The position numbers and the translations under genes were made by a program. Of a stretch of 64,000 bases of DNA, positions 13,101-24,300 are shown piece after piece. Under the pieces are notes generated by a model. The model did not search any database. It worked only from the letters and a program-made list of their open reading frames with translations, and was not told the origin of the DNA. Every line of letters starts with the position of its first letter. The first letter of the stretch is position 1. Source of the stretch: Stichopus chloronotus (lineage: Eukaryota; Echinodermata; Holothuroidea; Aspidochirotida; Stichopodidae); the NCBI GenBank assembly GCA_021234535.1, contig SFZH01000008.1:6952897-7016896 (forward strand), given 5' to 3'.

Positions 13101-13862
13101 TACTGTATGCACCATTTTATCACATTATGTTTTCGACATAACATACATATATAAACTCATACAATATATATAACAAATAAAATTACGACATATTATGTAT
13201 ACATATACATATATATAGAGATATAGATATGTAAATATAGATAAGAATAAAACATGTTGCGCAAATATTTCAGAAAAACACACCTTACATTGTCAAGATG
13301 AATAGCAAACTGAGTGAAAGTATACAAGTCGATTCATTTAAATAAAAGCTGTTACAGAAGTTAGTAAGTAACACCAGATTAGAACAGTTGAAGATTAAAA
13401 CTCGGGACTTTTCTATTTATTGTTGGTTGTAAATCCTTAATGAAAAGGGACTCCATGATCTTGCGTTTGTGCCAGGAATTCTCTATGTAGAGAGCAGCTG
13501 GGGTTGGAAGTTTATGGGACGCCGTTTAACATGATTGTGTATGGAACTTAATTCTCTGAAATAGTCAACGTTCACATGCCTTTTAAATCTGTCACAAAGC
13601 CTGAATTTGTACTCTCCAATGTAATAACCCCCCCCCCACAAGTTTTGCGGAAGTGACGTAACGAATTCTGAGGAGCACAATTCATGAGATATGATGAAAA
13701 AATTCGTTTTCTTTAACATCAAAAGTGACTAACAAGATAATTTTAGAAAAATGATGATTTAAAAAATGAAAAAAAAAAAAGCCCAAAACAAAAACAGAAA
13801 CAATTGTTCTATTGGATTAGCAGATGAGTAACTATAGTATTTCTCTTGTTCTCCACCCACAG
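10151..13862. other. No gene recognised
   Basis: Contains a CpG-richer patch at about 11,440-11,980 with recurring CGACGTT/AACGTCG words, a pyrimidine-biased CCCAC-rich stretch at 12,360-12,500, and G/C runs at 12,713-12,723 and 13,628-13,637. AT-rich low-complexity DNA occupies about 13,130-13,260. A splice acceptor at the far end (CCACCCACAG at 13,853-13,862) suggests that a 5' UTR exon of the next gene lies somewhere here, but I cannot place it. Confidence 0.45.
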
Positions 13863-13885
13863 GTGTTGTATATTTACTTTAAAAA

Positions 13886-15159
13886 ATGGCTAGCGGGTCG
13901 CAGAAGCGACTTTCGCTCAACTATTTCGATCCCGAAGTTCAGACTCGAAGTCCTCCACCGCCGCCCAAGAAAGAAAAGAAGCGAACTTCTATCTTAGAAA
14001 TTGCCCAACGGTCCCATTCGAAGCCCGCCGAAGAAAATGCGTCTATTTTTTCAGGGGTCGAAACCAAGAGAAGGCAATCCAGACTTAGGAAGTCAAAGGT
14101 CAAAGGTCACCCGGGCTCGAAGAGCGTCGACTATGCCGTCTATAGATTGGACACTCCTAATTTAGCTGCCAAGGTCAACCAAGACACGGATATCGATTTG
14201 TCGTTTTCGGATTTAGGTTACCTTGCCCATCTGTACAAAAATTCCCTGAATCGAAGTCACCTTAACAACGACAACATCGATTCACCGGCTACCACCAAAA
14301 GGAAGTTCCGCAGCTACGTTGGTCACTCGGAGAGGTCTCTAAACCCGGACTTATACGAAAGTGTCAATCATGACCTAATGCAAATACCCAAAGAAAGGAG
14401 GAGAAAGGATAGTCTGTTTGTTCAGTCTCCAAGAAAGTCATTAGCAGAAGAGGTAAACAACAGACCAAGTATCTCATTAACTCCTAACTTAATTGTTATG
14501 AAGAAATCTCCAGGCTCACGTCGCAGTTTACCTCCAACGAAGCGTGTCAAAGGAGAACAAAGGAAAGTTAAGAAAAGGAAGTCAAGTGACAATAGAAAGC
14601 TATCAAAGCATAAAATTGATCTGAGGGACCCACTGCCAGCCGACAAGAACAGCGTCCAGTATTTGGTAGAACCTCCACCACCAAACTTCGTCATCGCGAA
14701 GAGAGACAGCAGAAAGTCGACGGCCTCTTCCAGAAACTCCGTTCGTTTCTCCGTCGTGGAAGATGCAATGGAATTAGCGGAACAGTTGGACAAATCTAAG
14801 AAAGGCAAGAAAATTAAGAAAGGAGCTGGGGAACGCCGGAAATCGCAGATTTCATACACTGAGGCAGAATTTGTGGAAGGAAGCAGCGATAGAGACCAAG
14901 AGATCGAGGCTCTGAGGATTCAGCTACAAAAGTAAGTAAAAGTATCACGGAGTGGAGGGGGGGGGGGCGGACGGGGGGTAGGACAGGCAATATGAAGGCA
15001 TAAATAGTATTTGCCAGAGAAAGAATCCTCTTTTATGTTTCCGATTATCTTTTGATTTCGTTACAAGTCTTTATTCCTTGTGTAAGATGTCTATGTGTGT
15101 TAGTAATGTGGAAATATGTGCATTTCTGGTTATATACCTTCAATGTTGGTAATGTTGTT

Positions 15160-15198
<39 letters not shown>

Positions 15199-17123
15199 AA
15201 ACAAAACAACTAAAGGTGAAGTATCTTAAAATGTTGAAATGTTGTATTCATTGTAAACTGCTCAATTGTTAATGCCGTCACCACACCTCACTAACACCGA
15301 CGTTTAACCTCCATAAGTGCGCAGTCCGTAACCTATTCTCAGTGACACTTCTTTGTGCTCAAACGCTAAACAAAAGGTAGACTGTATTACTCGGAATTTC
15401 GGAGACAAAAATAAGGGTCGTTTACTTTTCCCTACAGTGTATCCCTGAAAATCCCCCCGGACATGTCCAAGACAATTCGTCTCACTCTAACTTTTACCCT
15501 TTCCCTGAAGGAATTATCAAGGGGGGGGGGGACCTGTCCGAGGGAGAATTCTCCTGGTTGGGAATTTCTCTTTAGAAATTGTTAGGGGAGGTTGTCCTAC
15601 GGGGAATTTCCCTGGGTAATTTGTCGGAGGGAGGGAAAATTTCAGTTTGGAGTTGTCAAGTCATTGTCTTTTTGTATCTCAATAGATAGATAGTCGTGAT
15701 GTACGTGATGCAGTTTCTGTAAATGAGAGCTGAATAATCAGTGAAAGCTGTAATTGTTTAAAGGGACTCATTGAGTTGACATCAATAAAGTTTGTGGTGG
15801 TTTTGAAGGATATAAACACATGACAATACTTACAATTAGCATAAGTAGTCAAGTTTCACATCCAATAGTTATGAAAACTGTCAAAATTTTCAAATTTTTG
15901 ACTGTTAGTTGCACTGGTTGTGTGCGTGTGAATGTAGTACTAGTATGAAAAGTGTCTGGTCACGAATTTTCATAAACCAAATTAAATCGTTAATTACTTA
16001 CTCATTAATGTTCCATTGTATGTGAAACATTGGGATCCTCTTAGTTTGCCCATTTGTCACTTGTATGTGAAGGAAACTTGACGGGTGTAGGTAAATTTAG
16101 TGAATTTCAGGAAACAACTCAATGAGCCTCTTTAAATAAATAGAATATGGCGAATATAACATACTGTATACTACATGGAATAATCTGCTACAGCCACTTA
16201 AGGAAACTACTACCTGAACATCATCTAAACGAAAATTAAAGACATTTTTTACTGCAAATGGTGTGACCCTTTTCATTCGTCCGTTGGGTTTGGAAACAAA
16301 ATCAGTTTCAATCCCACAAAAATCTCTAAAAATCAATCTTCAGTTTCAAAACTTGAAGGCGATTGGATGAAACAGGGCTTTTACTTAAAAGAAGCGCACT
16401 GCCTTTCATTGCACGCACAGTAGCTATGCGTAAGATCTGTGCATAAGATCAAACTTACTCACAGTGATGTATAAACTGAAATAAAATGAAAATTTCCACA
16501 AAACGTTTTATTTATCTTATTTTTCGAAATTGACTTTTACAAAACTTAAATTACTGTACGTGTGATTTTAGTCAAAAATTGCTGTGATGAGTTTTTTTTT
16601 TTTTCAATGTGGTTAGTTGACATACAATAATGAAAAATTATTTGTTCATTTGGATTATCACACAGTATTAACCTTCTTTGTCTTCTCCCATTTTAGGAGT
16701 CTCGGGCCACATCCTGCATCTCGAGACATCTCCCCAGATTCTGATTACATCTCTAACTCCTCAAATCGTCACAGCAGAAGCAATTCTTCATCCTCCTCGG
16801 GATCATCATCTGCATCTTCTTCTGGTTCATCCAGCTCTGAGAGTGATAGCCGAAGTGGCAGCTCCAGTAGTAGCAGCGGCAGTAGTAGTAGGAGTAGCAG
16901 TCGTTCGCGTAGCAGTTCCAGTAGCCGCAGCTCTCGCTCCTCTTCGAGTAGTCGGTCGGAATCAGATCAAGAACGCGGCAGAAAGAACAAATACGAAGTC
17001 AAAAGTCAAGACAAGCAAACTAAAGAGAAACACGAAGATGGTGAGGTGCACGATGGGAAAGTGTTGCTAGGTGAAGCCAGTAAACCTCGCACGAAGACGT
17101 CTGTAATATGCGTGATATTGTGA
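13886..17123 (+). CDS. Basic, Ser/Arg-rich protein with predicted C-terminal CaaX box; function unknown
   Basis: Two coding exons, 13,886-14,931 and 16,697-17,123, join in phase (AA+G) and give 490 residues. The start is supported by a purine at -3, G at +4 and an in-frame TAA two codons upstream (13,880). Exon 1 encodes a basic, largely disordered region: RSPPPPPKKEKKR near the N-terminus, about eight R/K-R/K-x-S basophilic kinase sites (KRRQS, RRRKDS, SPRKS, SRRS, KRKSS, SRKS, ERRKS), a VEPPPPNFV motif, and the start of a coiled coil (RDQEIEALRIQLQK) cut by the splice. Exon 2 encodes a Ser/Gly/Arg tract with RS pairs, a Lys/Glu segment and the end KTSVICVIL. CVIL fits a geranylgeranylation CaaX box. 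Possible splice donors upstream of the stop (GTGAGG at about 17,041; GTGAAG at about 17,070) could remove that end. I do not recognise the family. An AATAAA lies at 17,651. Confidence 0.72.
15161..15198. repeat. Compound AT/GT microsatellite
   Basis: (AT)10 followed directly by (GT)9, inside the intron of the Ser/Arg-rich gene. Confidence 0.95.
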
Positions 17124-17650
17124 AAACTGCAATATGGTCAAATGTATTTGAATACAGTAAATCTTGATGGGGTGTTTCTACCGACTATTTTTAAGTTAAA
17201 CACAACCATGTTTGAAAGATTTAGAAAAAAAAACTGAACATTGCTTTTAAAGAAAACAATTTCACCTTAACTGTAGAAGTCTTCCTACCAGCGACCTGAA
17301 AAATCCAGTTCATAGAAATTTCTCGGCCTTCAGATCTATAGTACATCGACACGGGAGTAATATGAGAACACTGTACAGAGTGCGAACTACGCCGACCAGT
17401 TAGACCAATATTTGTAACTGGGGAAGGTGGGGGGGGGGGGTATATTTGATGCTTACGCAATGGAAGCCATGCACCCCATGGGTTTTATTCACCATCATAT
17501 TAATTCCAAAGTATATATAGGTCGATAGCCCAGTACCTCAAATACGTCGCTAATGTTATTACGGCATAATCACCAGACTTTCATTAACACAGAAATTGGA
17601 ACATCATACACTTACTATGTTATGGCGAGTTGTCAGGTTTATCTTTAACA

Positions 17651-17656
17651 AATAAA
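17651..17656 (+). terminator. Candidate polyadenylation signal of the Ser/Arg-rich gene
   Basis: Canonical AATAAA about 530 bases after the TGA stop. It implies a 3' UTR of about 550 bases if used; no transcript evidence. Confidence 0.4.
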
Positions 17657-19579
17657 GCCTTTATCTCGTTACCTCGTATAGAAGTGTAAATAACATATAT
17701 GATATACTGTATTTTTAAATTATTTTTTATATATATTTATATTATATTTGGTTGAGGTCGCACGCCACCATTAGATTATGTGCATCTGGTGTATTTGCAC
17801 ACCGTGCTCGAGAATAGTGCCTAAAATAAGCCACGGCAACCCCTCCATGTTAGCAGTCATCATCACTATTCTTTTGACTGAATCTCGAGGAACACCAATT
17901 AAAGTACAGATGATGCGAAAAGTAGAGCGATTGAAGGAGATCTAAATTGTTTAAGGACATCAACGTTTAGCCCAAGAGACGGGGTGAGTGGGGGGGGGGG
18001 GGGGCGGTATCACTCTTAGCCTCCAACTCTTCTAGCTTAAAAATCTGAAAGGTCGACATCAGGAAACTTTTAAGTGCCATCGTAGACAAGTCGTCCTTAC
18101 CTGATAGGTAAGGAATCCCTGAAATGATGAATATCACTTGCATGAACGAGGGGTCTTGTAGAAAGTCGCTGTTTTATTGAATATAGTCTCAATTCGATTG
18201 GTGGGAAAACGTATTTTATCTTGCTTCAATAGATTATAGCAATGGGTTTCAGTTTTGATGATTTTCACGAGTCGCAGTCATACTTAAGTCTCCTGTTTTA
18301 TTTCACGTTTGCTTCGGACAGATATGATACGTTCGTTGACATTGAGGTCAATGACGGTTGCTGACGTCATCATCAGTGAAAAATGAGGTTTCCTGTACAA
18401 AATATCGATTCACGCGGTATTACGTACGTACGTGTTTTCATTTTAGGGCATCATTGAATCAAAACGTAAAAAAAAGAATTAACAATGAAAGCGACAGCAC
18501 ACTTGTTGAAAATAACCTAGTTCCACCTCAACAGCCTATTGTGGTTTACCGCCACCTAATGTTCCAAGTGTTGATATGTACTCTTTCGAACTGTAAACCG
18601 TGACGCCTGCAAAGAATTCACTGAGATTGATCTCACCTGAGATCAAAGGCCTTTTATACAGTATTTATTAGACTTCACTGTGATGATTGGATGATTGGCT
18701 CAATTAAGCATGAATATTTATAGTGCATAACGTAAGTATTCAGCGTATTCAAGTGATTACGTCTGTAAGGCAGAGGTTCGTACTTCTAATGCAATGAGAG
18801 GTGTAGCATGAAAATCACACGTCCGTTGTGCGGGGCTAACCGCCACCTCACCCATAGGGCTTAAAGCTTAAGAGTACATGAGCAACAGAAACGTTATTTT
18901 TATTAATAAATGTAATATCTGCATGAAAATTTATAAAAAAGTGTGATAAGATCAACATAAAGCCAGGTGGGTCTGCTGTAGCAATATCTGCATAACTTCA
19001 TCACTTAAGTTCCAGTATCCATGGATCGATGTTGGGAAAATGTGATGAGAGTCGGCAACGCAACTTGTCGGATTCTTGATGGTTTAAAAGTCTACGTCGA
19101 TAGCCTCCTCCTCACTCATTCTGTAAAGTGCAATGCTACCACAGTTTATGGCACACTGTGTGTTGTACATACCGGTGTCATATAATGCCGTCATATTCAA
19201 CCACAAATTATTACGCATTGCTTTCTACACATTTGACCATCTCTTGCATATGATTGCTTTGGGACATTGGGTTAATTCTTAGGTCATGTGGGTTTGAACG
19301 ACAGTAAAGTGTTGGTCGTTACAATAAATATGAATCAAATCGGTAAATGTAAGCTTAATGTGCTTGCTTAAAACTGGGAAATATTTTTAAACATTTCTCT
19401 TAACTTAAACGATTATGACAATTGTTAACGTTTCTTTAACGAATCAGTATTGTGGAAACTTATGATCGGAATTTAAGAAGAAATAGGTGTCACTGTACTG
19501 TTTACAGAACCACACACAGATGAACTATATATTGACCATCGTAATCTACATTCTATCAGTACACTATCAATTGACCCAG

Positions 19580-19604
19580 CAGTGTGTACTTTATCGGCTG
19601 ACAT
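19580..19604 (+). repeat. Exact 25-bp direct repeat, copy 1
   Basis: The 25 bases beginning CAGTGTGTACTTTATC and ending GCTGACAT recur exactly at 19,938-19,962, 358 bases away, and both are followed by a GCAGTGT within a few bases. Confidence 0.85.
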
Positions 19605-19937
19605 AGGCAGTGTAAAATACGGATGCCTATTAAGGCCACGTTAAACTGGCTTTTTGTTTATTCTTTTTTCATCTCGTCTCAGCCTGTGGTAAAATCATTA
19701 GCGATGATTCAGTTCACATCAATATAATTATCTGCAACTTCATGTTGTACAGTAAGTCCGAGCTCTCTGCACCCAGAACTGTAGCCAGGTCAGACTTCCT
19801 AGGGTGACGGACGGCATAGAAACAGGGGGAGGGGGGTCCATCGGCACGTGTGATAAAATGTTAATTTTTATTTCACCTTGAAAAATTCTGAGGAGGATAT
19901 GTTTGTGGAGCGGGGAGGGGGTGGGGGTCGGCCTTGT

Positions 19938-19962
19938 CAGTGTGTACTTTATCGGCTGACAT
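19938..19962 (+). repeat. Exact 25-bp direct repeat, copy 2
   Basis: Second copy of the 19,580 sequence. It may mark a local duplication or a footprint of an inserted segment. Confidence 0.85.
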
Positions 19963-20554
19963 GAGCAGTGTGCTTGACCACGGACCTGCTTGTACATTAC
20001 AACTGATGAAGTTCTTCGAAGGTAAACCAAACAAGTCGTTACACTTAAACACGTGGAGCGTGGGCAAGAATAACAGAACGGGGTGGGGGAGGGTGGGCAG
20101 GGTTGTCTCTACAGGAGAAAAGGAGCAGAAAAAATGCGAGAAACAAAGAACCATTGACAATTAATTAGCCTTATATTTGTTGTGATCAATCAAAGTATAT
20201 GGTTTGAGGTGGCTTGGATGACCCGCGAAATATCTACACATTTCAGTTCTGCCGAACTCCAAACTGATGTTTATCTGATATTGATCTCCAAGTCTGGTCA
20301 CGTGATATTCAGCTTTCTTCACCCGAGTTCACGGACACTATCCAAGCGTTTAACAAAGACACTTTCAAAGCGAATGAATCCTAAAGTGCATGTCTCTATA
20401 TCTGTCACAGTTACTTAAATGAGCGCCATCCTTTCTTCTTTACATCGGTGACTTATCTTCTCTCTTAGCGTCCTCTGCTTTCCGTCTCGTCATTCCCGTA
20501 CGTAACATCTCCATCAAAATTGCAACTTGTCATGAAGAGCACTTGCAGTGGGTC

Positions 20555-20597
20555 TATATAGTGCCGCGTTGCTATACTGTAGTACTGAATTCAGTCT
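20555..20597 (+). promoter_or_regulatory. Candidate core promoter of the glucose transporter gene
   Basis: A TATATA box (20,555) precedes an initiator-like TTCAGTCTT (TCAGTCT at 20,591) by about 38 bases, somewhat longer than usual. A strong donor (GTAAGTAA at 21,241) downstream could end a 5' UTR exon that splices 89 bases further to the acceptor at 21,329, just before the first coding exon. Both points are inference. Confidence 0.25.
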
Positions 20598-21337
20598 TGC
20601 TAATGTTTACTGTTGTCATTTTCTGATCTGTCGCTAGTTTACTAATTGATGTGACTGAGGAGTTGAAAGTTTACTTAACAGTTTAGATCGTTTCCCCATA
20701 TGCAGAAGTGTTGCTACAGATTTTTACTGGCTATGCACTGCGAGCTCAAATCTGTACCCCTAATCGTTGGAAGATAACTCGGCGCATAGGGAACAACTAC
20801 GGCGGAGTCAACCAAAAAAAAAAAAAAATTGATCGATGCTGTCCTCGCGTAAGAGCAAACAGACTACTCAAACCTAAACAAGATTAACCTAAAGCTTGAT
20901 AAATTTAATCAAGATAAGAAACAATTCGAAAAGAACAAAGTTCAGTTAAATGTTAGTTAAGCCAGTAACGTGCAGTTAGTTGTTGAAGTTTTCGAATTAT
21001 CGTTGGTGCGTTAACAGATCTTTGTAAACATCCAGGGATGGATGATGCATCAGCAGTTTTCTCTCCTTTGGTATAGCTAAAAGTTAGGGTCCGCCGTAAC
21101 TTCAATTTTCTACTTTAACTAACAGTAGGCCTATTTTATTCAACACAGTGCACGCCGACGACTAGAGTTTTTCAGCCCCTTGGCAACCTTATCAGCATCA
21201 GCAGGGCGGCATGTAGACACTGCCGTAAGCGAGGTGGTACGTAAGTAATTAGAAGACCTCAGACAACAGAACCTAGGAAGCTGTGCATATAGCTATTACT
21301 TATTTTTTTCACTGTCCATGCGTTTTCAGTCTCAAAA

Positions 21338-24300
21338 ATGGAGAAAGCCGAAAATCATCAGAAAGATACCGAGATAAAGAAGGTAAATTCATTTTCCTTT
21401 TTTTAAAAAAGAAAAAACAAGAATGACATCATTTTAATGAAAAAAAAATAATAAAACTTCGCCTGAACTACGACTGCCCACGAAAAGAATTACAAAACAA
21501 AGTCATTGTAGTTTTGTAGTCGAGAAGGCGTACGTACGGTGTTGTTGTTGGGGGAGGGGGGGGGGGGGAACGTAAGCATGAAACGGTACATGGATGTATG
21601 TTACTACCGGACACAGTCAATTAGGAAGGTTGAGCACTAACGTACAGCTCATGGTATATTCATTCATGAACCACATGATTTTACTGAGCCTGGTGACTAC
21701 ATGGAGGTACAACAGCGTAGCTGCGATTCCATTGAGACACATAATTTTATTTTATTTTTCTTACTCCAGGAGCAAAGAGTTGTTTATATAGTGTGCAATT
21801 ACTGAGGATATAAGGTACCGTAACTTAACTACCAGTCCCACATGTCCCGTGTCATCTTATCTATGCATGCAATGCGGAATACCATTTGAAAATGTGCAAG
21901 GTAACCGGAGTTAGCCAACGATATCCGCTCCCAGTTCTTTAAAACAACTTGGAAAAAGTAAAACACACGCACAATATATACACAGCATGACATATACAAC
22001 TGGGGACACCAATCTGAGCACATATTACACTCATTCTAGACAGGTAACTACCTGTGACTCCTACATACCACCCCTCCGCTCCCCACCACCTTGGTGCTTG
22101 CTCCCTGTTGCACATTATAAGTTGTTTTAAGCAATCCATTCTTCCCTTCTTGCGAGTCCAGTTCACTGAACAATTAACAAGATAAAGAGATCTATAGTTA
22201 CGTAAGGATTTCATTTATTATTTCAAATTTTGTAAGATATCAAGGCAACCTTGGAATAGGTACCTGTCTTATTTGCCAGGCTCACAGTTCACTTTTATCT
22301 GCTCAGATTTTGTCAGAAAGTGCCCCCCCCCCCCCGCGCAGTAGAGAGAGAGAGAAAACGTTACTTTTTATGTTTTCTTTTGTTGACGTCTCATAGATAA
22401 TATTCATGATTTGTGTTTTATGCGCCGCCATAGCTTTGAGTATGTTATATTGTTGGGTGAAAGGTTTCAATGTTTACCTGAATTGTTGGGCCAACTTTCT
22501 TTCGAATAAAATGATTTATCCTTTTAACTCAACGTAAGACGATTGGTAATTCTGCCCGTTCGGTATTTACAGGCCTACCCTTCCAGCAACTTGAGACTTA
22601 ACGTATACGGGCATTCTTCAACTCGAGACAATAAAAAACAAGAGAAGACGATTTCTTTTGTCTGACCCAATTCTTTCATATAAGTAATCGCCCCCACCCC
22701 CCGCAAAAAAAATCCTCAGATCTGTTACAATCCTGTTAAAATCTGTTAAAATCCTTGGAATCGTGTCTCTGTCCTTTACCGTGTTCTAGATATTCACATT
22801 TTTCAAATTTTGATGAAAATGCAAATAAGATGACGTATAGTGATGCGCCGTGCCAGTATTTCCTTCGTTAGGCCTATATCTCTTATCGCTTAATTACGTG
22901 GTAACTGGGCTTCACATTGGTAAGTGATATTAATATTTGCAGAAAAAAATATAAAAATAATAATGAACAAAGGTTACAATAAGAATTATCATGGGGGTCC
23001 CTTTCTTGACGTTACAAGTTTGCATATTTAGACAATGTGCGCTGTGTATGACGGGAATTTGCGTGTAAAATTGTAAATGTTTGATGGATTGTGATGGAAA
23101 TTTGAGGCTATTTTCAACATTTTTAACGATTAATACAGCCAATATTCCAACATGTCATTTTCATGTCACACAACCTTTAAATTTCTCGTAAGAAAGGCGA
23201 TTTGCATTGTGAGAGATTTAAAAGGAAGTATCTTACAGAATAAAAGAGCGATAGTACAGTATATAATATGTTGTACGAGATTCTATATCCCAAACCCGTC
23301 GAGATGAATAACGCGAGATATGTCTGCAATATAATCGTAAAATACCCAATTGATCAAATTTACATGTTTTACTTTTTATTTTATTTTTTCGGGGGAGGAG
23401 GGGGGAGGGGATACACCTACGGTACCTCCCCGGATCCGTCACTGTCTACAAAGTTGTGGTGATATCTTTCTCAATTCCAAGCTGTGAAAAGTAGCGTTCA
23501 AGTTTAAGAATGGATTCGGAAGTCTCACTTACAGACAGAGACTCATCGCCCCACATATGTTCTAATTCTCCAAACCACTCGTACTAGTCAAGTCCCCCCC
23601 CCCCCGACTGTCTGAAATTCCTTAACATGTGTAATCAAATCAATGGGGCCCTGTGTGTGTGTTGTGTAATATGAGCTGCCTCGCATCTTTCAAATTTGCT
23701 TTTAATCAAAGAGCTGAACCAATTGAGAATTTTGCTTTCCCCCAGACTGAGTCAAAATTGTCCTTGGGGTGATGAGTGGCTGCCTTTAAGTGGGGTGACG
23801 TCACTGACGTTAAGTATTCACCGCACCTTTGTGGGTGTGGGATGCTGCGGATATAAACTGCACAGTTAGACTTTTTGATATCCCTGTATTGATGTTACAA
23901 TCGTTTGTTTCTTTTTTTTTTATCTATGTCTATTTTATATTTCCAGCGATCTGTGACTGCGCCTTTGGTATTTGCTATAACTGCAGCTGTTGGTTCGTCT
24001 TTTCAGTTTGGTTATAACACCGGAGTTATAAACAATCCTCAATCGGTGAGTAGGAATTGGTTCCACCAAAATTACGAAACAGTGTAAAAAAGAAACATAT
24101 TCACTGTACGTAATAAGTAAATATAAATATAACTGCAGCATTGTCGAAAGGTTTGAAATAATTATAGTAGGTCTAATTAATATTCGGTTTGTTGAAAAGT
24201 GCGATAACTTCAATTAAATTATTTAAAGCTAAGTACGTAATGTTAATTCTCCACTCCCAGTGGCTATACTACCCGATCACGTGACTGACTTATTTACATG

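Larger units (their letters stand above)
17660..20550. other. Intergenic; no gene recognised
   Basis: Lies between the polyadenylation signal of the Ser/Arg-rich gene and the candidate promoter of the glucose transporter. It holds a 15-base G-run (17,990-18,004), a CRE palindrome at 18,362 and a 25-base exact direct repeat. Short open frames have no splice or motif support. Confidence 0.5.

Noticed and set aside
14422..14859. 145-codon antisense frame inside the Ser/Arg-rich gene
   Set aside because: Shadow of the real coding strand; the sense frame has a supported start, splice donor and coherent composition.
16678..17070. 130-codon alternative plus frame (Ala/Val/His-rich) over the Ser-rich exon
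   Set aside because: Out-of-frame reading of Ser codon repeats; it begins before the splice acceptor and does not join exon 1.
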